Shown: positions 1 to 13,203 of the stretch, piece by piece
Numbering within the stretch: the first letter of the stretch is position 1
How the letters are laid out: each line of letters opens with the position of its first letter
NCBI GenBank assembly: GCA_963969395.1
Contig: OZ017805.1
Location: 12,276,001-12,340,000, forward strand
Length of the DNA stretch: 64,000 nucleotides
Direction of reading: 5' to 3'
Source: Pseudoscleropodium purum
Taxonomy: Eukaryota; Streptophyta; Bryopsida; Hypnales; Brachytheciaceae
Notes under the pieces: model-generated
Databases searched by the model: none
Told to the model about the DNA's origin: nothing
What the model saw: the letters and a program-made list of their open reading frames with translations, nothing else
Translations under genes and position numbers: made by a program

Positions 1-80
1 CAAGTCAAAGGAAGTTTATTATTTAGCATCCAAAACCAAAAGAGAAACTTAATTTCAAGTTGTAGATTAGGAGATATTAA

Positions 81-123
81 TGGATGAAGTTTGAAGAACC
101 GATTAGCGGTCAAACTTCATCCA
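81..123. repeat. Perfect 14-bp inverted repeat (hairpin)
   Basis: TGGATGAAGTTTGA at 81-94 is followed after 15 bases by its exact reverse complement at 110-123. A diverged version with the same layout and a similar loop (GAACYRNTTAGYGGT) lies at 541-582, and a looser one near 395-470. The repeated hairpin suggests worn copies of a small repeat or a structured transposon end. The flanking 860 bases hold no recognisable gene. Confidence 0.7.
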
Positions 124-540
124 CCAATAACTTAGAGTAGAAGAATCCAATTAGCAAGTATTAATGCAATCTAGAATCCTAGAATTAGGAACTATAAGAG
201 AAAAATGCAAACTTTCCAAAAGTAGTAAACTGATAAAAGTTAGACGAAGGCCAAAAGAACAAGAAAGGCTAATCTAGAGCTTAGAAGTTAGATTAGAATG
301 ATAACTTAGAACCACAAGCTTGTAGAAGAGGATAATTAGAACCCATAAGAACTTCAAACTGAAGAAAAGACGAAAAAACCAACAAAATATTAAAGGATGA
401 AGTTCTAGGCTAGGATTGGATGAAACTTCAATAGAAGTGTCAACTTAAGACTAAACTTCAAATTTTGATAGCAAGAAACATTTTAAGTATATCTTCAAAA
501 TCTCAAGGTCTTTTGAACTAGGAAACTAGCACAAAACCGT

Positions 541-582
541 GGATGAAGTTTTGATGAACTATTTAGTGGTCAAACTTCATCT
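541..582. repeat. Second copy of the GGATGAAGTTT hairpin
   Basis: GGATGAAGTTTTGA, a 16-base loop, then TCAAACTTCATC. This is the arrangement seen at 81-123 with one extra T in the left arm. The loop (tgaactatttagtgg) matches the first loop at most positions, so the two are related copies, not chance palindromes. Confidence 0.6.
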
Positions 583-929
583 GCTCATATCTTTTGCTAG
601 GAGTGTCCGATTAGAGTGAATTTTATAGTTTTGTAAAAGAGAATTAATCATCTACAAAATTGAACACTTAGTTTGTGTCTAAACCAACTTTTGCAAAACA
701 ACTACAGCGGCTCATTAGAATTTGCAAGCACTTGGGAAACAATAGTTTAAGTCTTGTTTTGATTGGGGTTTTGTATACTTGAAGTCTACTTAGGAATTAG
801 AAAAGATTCATTGCTTGGAAGGCACAATGGACCGATGTTTGAACACCCATAGAATAAAACCAACTAAAAGAACATGATTGTGTTTGCTCATTTATCAAAG
901 GTGGGTAAATAAGCGCTCACACCGTCCAC

Positions 930-1200
930 TTGAGTGGACATCGTCCATAGGCACAATGGATGGCCTAGTGGAACGGACGGGCGGATGCAGATGGCATCTT
1001 GGACAAACAAGTAGCACTTGTGGACAAAACCCAAGTAAACAAACGACCTTAGGGTTTCCATGCAGACGACGCCTAAAGGTGAATAGGGTCGCAGATAGGG
1101 CGAACGATAGGGTTTGTGTTGGTTTGGGCGGCAAACAATAGGTCCGGAGTTGCTTTGCAAGATTTAGGGCAGGTTTGATAGCGGATGCCATTTAGGTTTG
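930..1200. repeat. Degenerate GTCCAC/GGACGG-rich dispersed repeat
   Basis: This block is GC-richer than its surroundings and dense in GTCCAC, GTCCAT, GGACGG and GGCGGATG words, including a short palindrome (TCCACTTGAGTGGA). Similar blocks occur near 10190-10500, 12360-12560, 18420-18800, 21940-22040, 25590-25750 and 29790-29930. Short overlapping open frames here on both strands are by-products of composition. It is probably an old non-autonomous element related in composition to the MITEs at 53661 and 62395, but its ends cannot be defined. Confidence 0.4.
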
Positions 1201-2005
1201 GTGGTGGATGGTTATAAGGGGGATATGCCTCTTCATATTTTCTCACTTCAATTCTCCTTTGGTGCCAAGTTGGATGTGCTATTGTTGCTTTAAGTGCTAG
1301 TTGCTCCCACATGTTGGAGAGTTAGGTTCCACTATGTTTTGTTACTAGTTCTCGGTTAGAGATTCATTGATGCTTGCACTTTTTATGACTATCACGTGTC
1401 ATATTCATTTCATTTAAATTGGTTATAAATTCCAATTAGCAATCATGAGTTGTGAAGGTGGTTGAAGTATTGATGGAATGACTTTAGCTATTGAAGTAAA
1501 AAAAAAGCCAAAGCAAAGGATGCCACATATCAAAGTTGTCCTGGACAGTTATTTATTTGAAAATCGTGTCCATAAAGGGGATGTCCGGATGTCCAAACAT
1601 CCTGTTTCCCTAGACGTTGTGGATGTTGTCAAGTCGCCGTTTGTCAGGTGGATGGCGGAGGGTTACGTACTTGTGTTTATTGGGTTTACTAGTCTAACAA
1701 TTAATATTGATAGATTTTAATTTTGTTGCAAAGCTAGTAGACTACATTCTTAGGTTACATAATTATGTTGTTTCAAAAATTATCTTGTTGAATACAACAA
1801 AAATTCATAACAAAAAAATACACAATGGAGATTTTTTGAATTTCACTTTGAACGGAAAGTTGGAAACTAAAAAAGTTAATAGTTTTGTTACATTTTTCAA
1901 GATAAAAAGCCAAACTTGTATAAGAGAGCAAAGCTTACGAAATCTAGTTTTTCCTTGTCTCTTCAACTCATTGAATCATAAGCATTGGAACACCTTGTTT
2001 CTAGA

Positions 2006-5000
2006 CTACCTTTGGTTCAAACTTCTTCTATGATTGAATTTTTGAGGGCAGTAATCAATGTCTTCTTTCACTTCTGCTCCACTATTATAGTCTTTTGATG
2101 TCCCTCCATTGTCTTCAATGTCAGAGATGTTACCTTCATCATTTGATGAAGGTAATTGACTTACTCTTCCTTTTTCTTTCACTTTCCTAGATTTAGAAGC
2201 TCTCGTTGACTTGCCCGTCTTCATCTCCTTCTTCGTTTGTATTAAAAATTTTCCTACGTGTTCTCAAAGACAATCAATCGCTTTTCTTTTCTCCAAAGGA
2301 AGTACCATGGTGTGTTGACGTTTATCAAAGGGAGATCTTCCTACATGTACTTTCATCCTTGGGGAGATAGCAAATGGCTCCATTACTCGTTTGCTCTTAC
2401 CTTTAATAGATTCCTCGAGCATTGCTTTTCTTGTCTATTGCCCCTCGTTGTTGTATACCTCTATTCCATTTACAGATTGCAATTTAGTGTTCAATAGCTT
2501 CATAGAAGATTGTGGTGGGCAACCCTGTGTTTTCTTCCGCACTACATCCAATGTCTCATTGTCATCGTCGGTATTGCTTGAGGAAATGTTGGAAGCTTGC
2601 ATTTGAGACTGCAAATTTTTTGAATCCAACAAAGTGGTACTCTCGGTATTAAATAGTGCGAGTGGAGCTGTTGGACGACTGCTACGTGGCAAGCATTGCA
2701 AAATTGGCATGCTTTCTTTCATGCCTTGGCCATTGTGGAGCAGGTTTGGGCTTCTGCATTCTATCAACTTTGAAACTACATTGTTTATTGTTAATTGTGC
2801 GGTAGGGTTTAGGGTACTAGGTTCCCCACTACTCTTACTCGCCAATTTGCCTTCAAACTCCAAGGTTGTCTTGTCTACATTCATTTCCTCCTAGTCATTC
2901 AATTCATCATTCCTTTCTGAATGAGCCACTACCACAAATGGAGACTTTTCACTTTCAAATAATTCACCTCCTTGGGAAGTAATACCATTTGTTGTTGTTG
3001 GAACATTTATATCATCCTTGTTTGCCAAAACCGATTTGTTGCTTAAAAAGCAACATCTGTCTAGAAATCTTGCTATGGGAGGTACATCGTTGGCGATTCT
3101 ACAATGACCCTCATCTAGAAGAAAGGCATACTTGTCTCCATCATTGTTGCCCACATCATCATTATGCATATTCAATCTATCACCATTGCCATTGTACATG
3201 TCTTCATTCATACCCTCTTCTTCATCAAATACAAGGTCATTATCACTTATTTCTTGTCCATCTTCTAACTACTCTTTGTCTTCACTTCATTCATCATTTC
3301 TGTCAACGACAACATTTTCTTCCTCTTCATTGTCATCACTACTCTTGTCATCCCCAATAGGTCCTTCAGATTCCTCCGACTCCGCATTCTCATGCTACCA
3401 CTTCTCATCTTTCTCCTTTGATGTAGCCAAGACTCTCAAATTCTTGTACACATATACCAAATCCATCGCTCTCTTTGTTTTTAACTTGTTTTAAGATTTG
3501 TTGTGAACAAAGGAATAGCTACTCCAATTTCGTTCACATGAAGATGAAGATATTGGTTGGCTCAATATTTCCCTTGCAATTGGAGCAATGAACTTCCTGT
3601 ATACGCCTTCAAAATCCCACTAAGTGTGCATCGATAATTTCAAGTCACTTGGATCTAGTATGTTGTAGAAAAGAGGCTCCCTATATCGAAAAGCCATGAA
3701 CTCCTTTATGACGTCTATGTATTCCTCAAATTTACATATTCACATGAAAATATGTTTACATGCATCGGTTGCATGACTATCATCGGCTAAATCTTTATCG
3801 TGAATAAGATAAGGGTTTAAAAGAGCTCTTACATATTGGAGATCAGTCTCCACTATTTCCCATTGAACTTGGAACGCCCTCTTCAGTGGTTTGGTTAGTA
3901 TGAGGCCTCACCAAAAAGGTGAATTTCCTAAATTCGTCATATATTTTTGTATTTTCCTCATAATATGGAGAACTTTGCATGTGCATGGTGTCTTTGCATC
4001 TAGATCAGATAGGCCATACATAATAGGGCCCACCAACTGAACAAAATTGGCGCATTGCTTCCAAAACTAGGCATCTTTTGTTATCTTCTTCACACACTAA
4101 GCCTTTTTTTTTACCTTTTTTTTCCTTGTCTGTCAAGGTCCTTGCATATGCCTTCTAATGTGGGTCAATCACACTTTGCTATAGTGCTCCCTTCACCTTC
4201 TCCAAACACTCTAATACAATGAAATTTGAGGCAAATTTTGTTTTCCCCAACATTAATAAGCTCAATTCCTTTTCATAACTATGAAATATTGCAAGTGGCA
4301 TATGTTGCTTCCTAAAAAACATAAGAATCAAATGAGCTTGCAACACTACATTCAACATCTAATCTTCCTTTCTCCAATCTTTGATTAACAAATTCAAGGC
4401 ATGGACCACGCAATCTTGAAAAAAAATGTGGATATTTCCTTATTATAATTCTACACACTTCAGGGTTCATAGGAGCATTGTCCATTGTTATTTGCACCAC
4501 ATTTTGTGGCCCCACCTTCTGTATAAATTTGTCCAAAATAGATGCTAAGTACTCTGTAGTTTTTTCAAATCTATTTGTATCTACTAATCCCAAAAATTGC
4601 TCTCACAGAAGATATGAGTATGACATTCACCAACAGCCAATTCAAAATTGTGCTCCATCCATCAATAAATAGTGTTGCTCCAAACTTTCTGATATTGTCT
4701 TCCATCCTCTTATGCAACTTCACCTCAACGTCTACCTTTGCTTGGTCTAACAATTTTGTTCATAAAACAAAGTACAATGGAGCGCTGTATGGCCTTTTGA
4801 ACTCCGTCGTTCTCTTCACTACTTCTTTGAATACTTCAATTTGGACTATCACAAATAGTATATTTGCTGAATAGAAGAAATTGGCCCACAACATATTCAA
4901 ATTACGTCTACCAGCTTCTTCAAAACTATCTGCTAGTTGGCATTGTCTCCAAGGCCTAGTGATGGAAGAAGGTGGAGTTCCATGTTGGCTTCATGTTTGT

Positions 5001-5449
5001 GTGCTTTGATTTATCCCTGAAGCTGAACAAACTGTTTCTCCTGATGTTGTGCATGAATCTTCTTGTATTGAATGTTCCGAGTCCCTTTCATTTGTCATGT
5101 TGCTTGTGACTATTGTGAGATTTTGGCCATCTACGTTTTCAATATCTGATCTTCATAGGAACAATCCATCACAACAGAAAAAAAGAGTTCATACTACAGA
5201 TGACAATTTTGTATATAAACTTATTCCTTTTTCACAAACACCATTCTTCCCTTCATATCCCAAGTGGCTCAACATGCGACACTTTTGATTTGCAAATTGC
5301 AAGTTACATGCCTTGCACTTCACTTTAGTACTTGATAGATCAATAAACCAATTTAAATAATCTTTACTTATAGTAAAAAGTTTCTTTAAACTTGAAGTTC
5401 TAAATTCCCAATATTTGTTTGAGCTTTGAAGTTTCAAATATATATACAT
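2006..5449 (-). pseudogene. hAT transposase pseudogene, copy 1 (BED finger, DUF659, dimerisation, long C-terminal extension)
   Basis: Reading right to left: a BED-like zinc-finger segment with KCKAC, then H and a further C (about 5189-5349); the DUF659-type start of the transposase core with FGATLFIDGWS (about 4680); a segment with VQITMDNAP (about 4490) and KYPHFF followed by degenerate GPCLEFVNQRL; and the C-terminal dimerisation block RNWSSYSFVHNKS then NKLK..RAMDLVYVY (about 3540-3440). The product would be a nuclear cut-and-paste DNA transposase. Many stops and at least one pair of frame changes (the 4312-4593 block) make it dead. The frame of the dimerisation block continues, broken only by stops, to 2006. 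That tail aligns with copy 2 at 26400-29373, for example ARFLDRCCFLSNKSVLANKD here against DRFVDGTGFFSSQNILSEND there. Terminal inverted repeats were not identified. Confidence 0.85.
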
Positions 5450-5875
5450 TCAAATCATCATATCCCATGTATCAAATAAAATTAGTGCATGAAACCTTAG
5501 AAACTAAAGCCCCCTTGTTCACTAAACTATACATTACCAAGCAAAGGACACAAATAATGTAGCTCCTAACCCTTGGAAATCTTAGCATTTAGTTTTTAGG
5601 AATGATTTCAACTACCTTCTTCTTTGTTCTTATGCCATTTAGGTGCTAGTCTGAAAGTTACCATTGAATTAAGTCCCAACAATCATTGGATAGGGCAGTC
5701 ATATTCATTTGGAGAATTGTAGTTTGGTACAATACTACAACTTCAAGGTAAAAAAAACAAAAAACATATGACTATAAGACAAAACATTTAACAAGAAATT
5801 ATGCATTACATTCACCCTTCAATTCAATATAATGATGTGAAATTATAACAAAGAAAAAATATTTAAAAAAAAAAA

Positions 5876-5950
<75 letters not shown>

Positions 5951-6160
5951 TATATTGATAGTTGGATAGGGAAATCAAAACATTTTTTTTTGCACACATC
6001 TACATTCTATTATTTCTATATAGATTATAAAGAAATAATGATATGCCTAGTGAACAAAGTACCATATTTCGAGTCGAAAAAAAATCTAAGCCTATATTAG
6101 TTATTGACCTTCTATTAATATTAATATATAGTGTATAGGTCTATAGTAGAAAACAATACA
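5450..6160. repeat. (TA)34 microsatellite within a non-coding stretch
   Basis: An uninterrupted TA run occupies about 5879-5946, preceded by a poly-A tract (about 5864-5876). The rest of 5450-6160 is AT-rich, and I see no gene in it. The long open frame made of alternating Ile/Tyr over this run is an artefact of the dinucleotide repeat. Such a perfect run is probably polymorphic in length. Confidence 0.95.
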
Positions 6161-9100
6161 TTTCCCTCTTACTCTAAAGCATCATTATTCTCTTTTACAT
6201 CACAAGATGTCCCTTTCTTCTCCATGAGTCTTCTACTTACTCCATGAGGTATGACGGGAGGACTACCTCTTTGATGGTGGATTTGGAGTTCATGGGAAGC
6301 TCCTAGTTCCATGTCAACCCTCTCAAATTGTCTTTTTGTTTCTAGAGAGTGGTCATCTTCCTCTAAAATTCTCTGTTTGTTCTTTCGCTTGGGAGACAAG
6401 TCCACTTGTTGTTCCTTCAAAGCCCTTAGAGCACAATCTAGTACATCCAAAAGTTTTTGAATTTCGTCATCCTTGCTCTTGATATGGAACCATGTTGGTT
6501 CACAAGTTTCATCTTCACTTCCTAGATACTTCCTCCATTTGGTTATGACATCATCCATCCTCTTGTCAAATGCCCTAGTAACTTCTTCTATTTTATACTC
6601 TATCGTTGATTTCTTGTCAAGGTTGACCGTTGAACGGACCTTCGTTGCTTCTTCCAACTTTGATAAACAAAGGCCCACCTATCAAATCAATATTGTACTT
6701 CTCATATTGCATACTGATTTTAGGATCATGTTCCACCTCAACAAAACAATCATTAGGCCCCTCCTTTATCTATTCCTTCTCTAGAATTTAAAAGAATTTT
6801 TTGTGCTACATGCTCCAATGCCCCCCCATGCTACGACAGAATAATTCTTAAGATTTAATATTAGGAATCTCGAAGGCACGCAACTCCACTTCTATGTCTC
6901 ATGTCATCCAAAAATACTTATCCACAATAGGGTCATTAGTAGATCCCATTGTGATTAACCCATGTATTCCTAGCTTTGGATCCTATGCCATTGGTTTTCC
7001 CCAATGCTTGTAATTTTGAAATTTGAATTGTTTTTGGTCAAGTAGAAGGGTCCACAAATTGTATTCATGGCTCAATGGCATCATATACAAAGTCCCTAGC
7101 ATTTCATAGAAAGTTGGATTCATAGGAATACAACAAATGGGACAATGGGCTTGATATTGTACAGCTCTTTATATGCAAAGAACATGGAAAGAATGGCCAC
7201 ATTGATCCAAAGTTAAACCTCCTTCAAGCCCCAAAGTGCCTTGGCAAAGAGAACACATCTCCTTCAAGAATAGAACACTATGAGTATTGCTAAGTACAAG
7301 TGCCTTCTCATGCTCAAGAATGTGAGCAGACAATGTGTCATGAAGAATTCATCCTTCTTCCACTTCCATAGCCCAATCAATGTTTTTGGATTTATAGGAT
7401 TTGCTATGGTTTAGCCACTCAAACATTTGATCCATGTTGCCCCAAACTATTATTTGCACATCGGGATTTAGTCTTTCATCTTCTAACTTCGACCTCATAT
7501 GCAAATAAGAAGTCTGAACATTACTGTACTTTTTGTCTGACTACAGTGCATACTTCAAGAGCCCCCTCATGAGTCAAAAGAACACATTGGAAATTTTTTG
7601 TAATTGCCTTGTCCACAGCACCCACCATAAGTCCCTAGTTCCCATTGAAAGGATTTTGTTTAGAAGTCCTACTTGTTTCATTCGCCTCATTCTTTGGTTG
7701 AATTACCAAGTCCAATTGTTGCTTCAACTCTTCGATGGTAGGGTCTACCGTTTGTGTGGAAGGAGCTTCCAATGAGAAAAGAGGCATAGGCTTTAGGCTC
7801 TTAGTAGTCTCTAAGACTTCTGTTGTCTCGTCCACGGCTTTGCCCTTCTCAACAATGTGAAGGGGAAGAGAGAGAGGAGGCATAACTTTAAGGCTCTTAG
7901 TACCCTCCATGACTTCTGATGTCTTTTACTTTGATTTTGCCCTTGTCAAGGGAAAGAGAGAGTTGATCATTCTCTTGAATTGGTTGACTTGCCTCCAATG
8001 TGGCCTTCTAATGTTCATATATCTTCTTGTTCTGTAATGTCACTAACATCTTGCAGTGATGTTGTAACGTCTCCTTGGATGTCTTGCACTCCCATGCCAA
8101 CTTCTCATTTTTGACCTTCAAATCATCATTTTTTAGCTTCAGATTCGAATTGATGATCTTCAAGGAATCATTTTCTTTCTTCAATTTGTCATACTTTGCC
8201 TTCAAATCATCATGTTCTTCCTTTAAATAAAGCACTTTCTTGAGCTCTTGATTTTCTTCTTTAGTCTAAACTGAATTCTTGAGGTCTTTCAACCTATCTT
8301 CGTGTAGTGTATTTGCAAACTCAACAAACTTTCGGAAAGCTACAACACCATGAAGAATCTTTGGGTTGAGTTGAAAAAATGTATGAACAATTTGTTCAAG
8401 GGAAAGTGTGCATTCAACCACAATTCTAGTTGAACATGATAAAGGATAAGTACTTCTAAACATTTTGTCAAACCCCATTCTTGAATTGCCTGAAGTGGAG
8501 GAACATCCTTCATTAATAGTGCCCCTTTTATCTTCAGTATCCCTTTCATTTGAAGGGCACCCTTTATTTAAAGAGCCCTTTTCATTTCTAGTGGTAGTAT
8601 CTGTTCATCCAATTTCAAATTTGTTCCATCGAAGAGTACATTGTAAATAATTCTCCATTTCTTGTAATAGAGGCATGTTGCGTAAACTCTCTAGATCCTC
8701 CTCATTCAACAACGCCAACATTGGATGGTCGAATGGGTTTAGTGTCTCTTCACCATTGTTCACAACAAATGGCTTTTGGAAAGGCAACATTATATCTATA
8801 GGGCTCAAAATTGGGCTTTGGTTTTGGTTCAAGTCCTCATATAGAGCTCTATTAGTGATGTCCACTAGGGCATCTTTATCTACAAGATGAGTGATTGTAG
8901 CAATTGCCCTATCTACTTCTATGGAAACTTCTTCTTTGTTTTTTTGTAAATCCAACATTGAATCTTCTTTATTTGGAAAACAGAGTACTTTAAATACAAA
9001 AGCTTCTTGCACCATATTTGGTACATTTGGTAAAGGATTCATGAATGTTGGTGGTGTCACAATCACAACTCCCTCTACATCCATCAAAGAAGATGTACTC

Positions 9101-9960
9101 CCTCCCGTAATATTTTTGTTGCTTTTACCTTCATCAATACTTTTACCTTCAATACTTTATGTACTACGCACTTTGACTAGAGGTGCAATGTCTTTTTGTT
9201 CCACAACATCATTTGGTGTGGCCTTCGCTTCATTAGATTCAAGAAGTTATACCTTAGGTTTTCCCCTCATAATTTCTGTATTCTACACTTCCATTTGAAT
9301 GGCAATGGGTTTAGGGTTTGCTACATCCTCTGATATAGCTTGAGATTTAAGAAGTTGCACATTTGATACGAACGTATCACAAATATCTTTTTGATGTGGG
9401 GAAATATAAAGTGGTACTCTTGATGTTGTAGGATACGTGCTCCAATCTACTTTGTAGACCAAAAGTAGTTCAACATAAACCATGCATGCCAAGTTGTAGT
9501 TAATTTTGTCTTTACTCATACCCTTGTCTCCAAAAAGACAATACCACACCTCCATTGAGTGGTGGACAAAATGATCATTGAAGCAATTTCCTAGTTTAAA
9601 ACAATATTCACAATTGTGAAGCTGATGACATTCCTGAGGCCATAACTTCCCAATGTGATACATCTTCACATATTTTTTGCATAGTTTGGAAGTCTAGTGC
9701 TCTACATCCTCCTTCTCCCAATCAGTCTCTGCCTTAATGTTGTTGTCCATTAAAATGTCATACTGCAGCTCATGACCAACTCCCTTAGCTTTAGAGTTCT
9801 TGTTGCTTTCACCTCCACCAATACTTTTAGTCACCATGATTACTTTATGTCTTGATTGTTGTGTGACATCTATGGACTTTGAATTTGCAAATAGAATTTG
9901 CAAAGCCTTGATATATTCATCAAAAATTAAGAACGTGTTTGGATGTTTTCAAGTGTGTAG
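6160..9960 (-). pseudogene. KVDW-family protein pseudogene, copy K1 (unknown, coiled-coil)
   Basis: I do not recognise this protein. From right to left it shows an N-terminal part with KKYVKMYHIGKLWP and CEYCFKLGNCF (about 9500-9690), YVELLLVYKVDWSTY (about 9440-9490), an acidic/Asn-rich middle (8605-9087), a strongly predicted coiled coil built from repeated KLKKENDSLK-type heptads (8008-8235), and a C-terminal part with GPNDCFVEVEHD (about 6730) and RALKEQQVDLSPKRK (about 6400). From 9903 to about 8010 the blocks share one frame broken by stops, and further frames are used downstream. The same order of motifs appears in copy K2 (21940-25310, plus strand). No reverse transcriptase, integrase or transposase motif is visible. 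It is a repeated, probably mobile, gene of unknown function. Confidence 0.6.
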
Positions 9961-10189
9961 AAGTGACCAAGCCAAAAAAACCAATAATAAATTTTAGATT
10001 TGTAACTTCAATTCTCTACCATATGAATGAGGAGCAATTGGCATGTGAAGCAATAGTAGCACATCCAACATGGCTTTGTTTCCTAAATGGAAGAGTGGAA
10101 GTGAGGAGAAAGAAGGTGGCCCTCCGCCCCTTAGCCATTTGCTCCCAAACCTAAAACTGACCCTCACCTGAGGCTAATCTAAACAACAT

Positions 10190-10500
10190 AGACCTAGCCT
10201 AAATCAGCGGACGGGCAAACAGTCGAACTATGGCTAAACTCAAACTAGCAAACTAGCGGATTGGCTATCCACTACAAATGGGTGAGTGGATAGATGCCTC
10301 TAAGGGGACAGTGGTTGGCAATTGTGGTGCAAACTACAAATGATGGTTGTGCAACGAGCGGCAGACAATGGATGGGCGGATGGTTTGATCCGAGTATCCC
10401 ACTGTCCGTCCACTAGATCAAACAGTGTAAGTGGTTCTAGGATCATCGAACGGGTTATCTACCTCTTTCCCTAGTCTGCCCAACTATCCACCAATATAGT
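10190..10500. repeat. GC-richer GGACGG/GTCCAC repeat debris
   Basis: This segment contains GCGGACGGGC, GGTGAGTGGATAG, GGATGGGCGGATGG and CTGTCCGTCCACTAG. It resembles the compositional family at 930-1200 and 18420-18800. No open frame of interest and no clear termini are visible. Confidence 0.4.
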
Positions 10501-10779
10501 GCTCGAAAGTTCAAAAATGTGAACTTCATGTTTCATGTTTGTCTTTCTTAAAGTTCTAGAAGCATAGGATCTTTTATTTCTTGCTTAGTTGAATTGTTAG
10601 ATTCTTCTAAATAAGGTATTGCTCAATCACATTGAATAGAATTTTTTTGAAATGAAGGTCAAAATTCCTTTGAGAAGATAGAAAAGGTTACATTAGATAA
10701 GGAAGTTAATGTTTCATACAAATTTTTCAATATATGGGTGTACAGAACTACATATGAGTATTATACTGTTGGGTGCATG

Positions 10780-11360
10780 AACTTTGAATTTCATTGAGTG
10801 TTAATTTTATTTTCAATAGAATTTGCTATTCAATGTGATTGAATATGTAAATGATTTGCATTCATAATTGATGTGATTTTGATGTAGATCAAATTTTACT
10901 TCAGTTGAATTTATATATTAATTGAATTTGAGTTAATCAGTTTGAATTGAATTTAAATTTGAATTATATTTAAGTTTGAACTGAATTTCAATTCATTTTC
11001 AATTAACTTTGGATTTGAATTTGACTTGAATTTGATTTGAATGAAATTGAATAAAAAGTTAATTTCAAATTTGAATTTGGCTTTGAAATTTAACGTAAAA
11101 GAACACTGAAACAACTTCAAAGCTAAATTTCAATTCAATTCAATTTCAATTATAATTGAATTGTAATTTTAATTGATTTCACAAGTTTAAATGAAGTACA
11201 AATTCAATTGAATATGAACTGATGAAGTGAATTTTTATTCTTTCGGATTTTAATTTCATCTTTAATAGAACGTAAATCCTAAATTGATTTGAAATTTCAA
11301 TCGATCAAAATGCAATTCAATTGAATTTCAAATGAATTTAAATTCAAATGACATGGTTAG
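10780..11360. repeat. Degenerate TTGAATTT-like repeat tract
   Basis: About 550 bases are built almost wholly from variants of TTGAATTT, AATTGAAAT and AATTCAAT, with no fixed period. It reads as an old AT-rich satellite or microsatellite that has drifted. No gene is visible. The flanking 11360-12780 stretch is also non-coding, except for two adjacent plant-telomere-like TTTAGGG units near 12190, which are too short to mean anything. Confidence 0.6.
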
Positions 11361-12779
11361 CTGTGGTTTCGGCTTTCAGATTTAAAGTTTACAATACAAG
11401 ATGTAATAGTTACATATGTCAAATAAAAATATTTCTTGCAATGGATTTCCATTTGTTTTTAGAAATATAAAAAATAAAAAATAAAAACATTCTTCAGGTT
11501 GGGTTGCGCTTTACCATATAAGTGGCAATTTTGAGTGGTATAATGAAAAAAGGCCTTCAACTTTACTACTTTAGGGATTAACTTTTAAAATAGAAACATG
11601 TTTTATTCTTTACATTTAGGGTTAGAGATATTCCCTTGGGAAAACAAATCCTGTACAATGTGAGAATGCAAATGAATTATACATTTGTATTGTTGTGCAT
11701 CTTGAATTGAAAATTCTATATGACAATTGTCAAATTTTTTTGGGACATTTAAACCTGTAGAGTCTACAAGTGTACATGAAATCATTAGAATGTGCTTCAG
11801 TTCTTTCCCATCCATCAATATAAGTATTTAAATATTCACAAAGAAAAAAGAATAGTCCATATTTTTAAAGAATATTAAATAAATACAAAATGAAGTTTAT
11901 AATGTTGTAATTCAAATTTATCAATTAAAAATTACATGGTCAGTTGGTCATATGGGATTGATGGAAGAGCTCAAAGATTATGGATATTTCAAAATCATTA
12001 AATAAAAAAATTCTAGTAACCATGAATGAACTTAATGAAGGTCACCAATTTCTTGGGGGATTTTGAAATAATAAGAGTAAAACATTTACTTTTGAAGGCA
12101 ACATACTTACTACTTGAAAGTCGTAATTTATAACAATAAAAGACAACTACGATGATTTGAAGAAGAGAACTATAGAAATACTTAAAGGTTTTAGGGTTTA
12201 GGGCTTGAAGTTGTAGGATTTGGAAGGAAAGGTTCAGGATTCAAGCCTTAAGATAGAAAGGTTATGATTTGAATTTTTTTCGTATGCTAAAAGCAATAAA
12301 TTTCTTGTTCCCTTTCCAAGCTAAAGCAATTTCTAAATTAATGGAATCCCCTGGAATCCTAAATGTCCACCCATTCGCTTTGGTTGTCCATCCTTCATTG
12401 TCGACCTTGCAATGGGAAAGGCAAATGCACTGTCTTCGTCTAATTAGCTAGTCCGCACATAAGGCCGTTCAATCGGGACAGTGATGTCCACTTGGGTGGA
12501 TGGTATATAATGGCATGCGGATAGCTCACTCCCCATAGTTGTTTCCTTTGCAGAGTAGGTGATCCAGTGGCAATTGGTCTCTATGTGTCCCTTCCAACTT
12601 GGAGTATAAACAATTGTGAATGAATGTATCATAATTTAAAATCAATTCATCACATTATAAACTAATTGTTTGTACTTAAGGGTAATAAATGACAGAAGGG
12701 ATACCATGCCTCAAAAAGAAGTTCCATAATTTTCTAATCCTTTCAAAAAAAGTACAAAGGGAAAACCACAACAATTGAA

Positions 12780-13172
12780 TTTGGAGGTTTATTTTGACGA
12801 GTTTAATATGGCAAAAGACGGATGGTAATACAAGTCCAAAAAAGTTTGAACTTGCACAACATACAAGAAATACGTCACAATGTCACACCTTGCCAAACTA
12901 TAGCCAATGAATGATAACTTAGAAAGACAAGTGAAATGTTGGGAAGGCCCTATGAAGACGTGCATGAATAGACATTTTATAGAGAGGTACGAGGAGATTT
13001 GGGTAGCTACAAATCTAACTGCTTCAAAGCCTACCATCATGAACTATTCTATCATGGCAATGGTTTGGGTGGAGATTGTACTCCAGAAGGACGTAGATTG
13101 GCGTACGGTTATAGGGATGAATAAAGAGACCAAAATGACTTGTTATTCTACAGTGATACTTAGCAATTAGAA
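12780..13172 (+). pseudogene. Truncated KVDW-family copy K4
   Basis: The translation gives KKYVTMSHLAKL, then a block ending AMVWVEIVLQKDVDWRTVIG. This aligns with the N-terminal region of K1 (KKYVKMYHIGKLWP...MVYVELLLVYKVDWST). Only this piece is present. It stops just before the inferred left end of element copy B (about 13204), so insertion of B or a nearby deletion probably removed the rest. The open part from 12907 to 13170 has no internal stop. Confidence 0.5.
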
Positions 13173-13203
13173 AAGACAAAGCAATTGCATGCCGGCCTGG
13201 TCT

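Noticed and set aside
5799..5999. 66-codon frame rich in Ile and Tyr
   Set aside because: It is a translation of the (TA)n microsatellite.
12190..12204. Interstitial telomere (TTTAGGG)
   Set aside because: Only two adjacent units; too short to be distinguished from chance.
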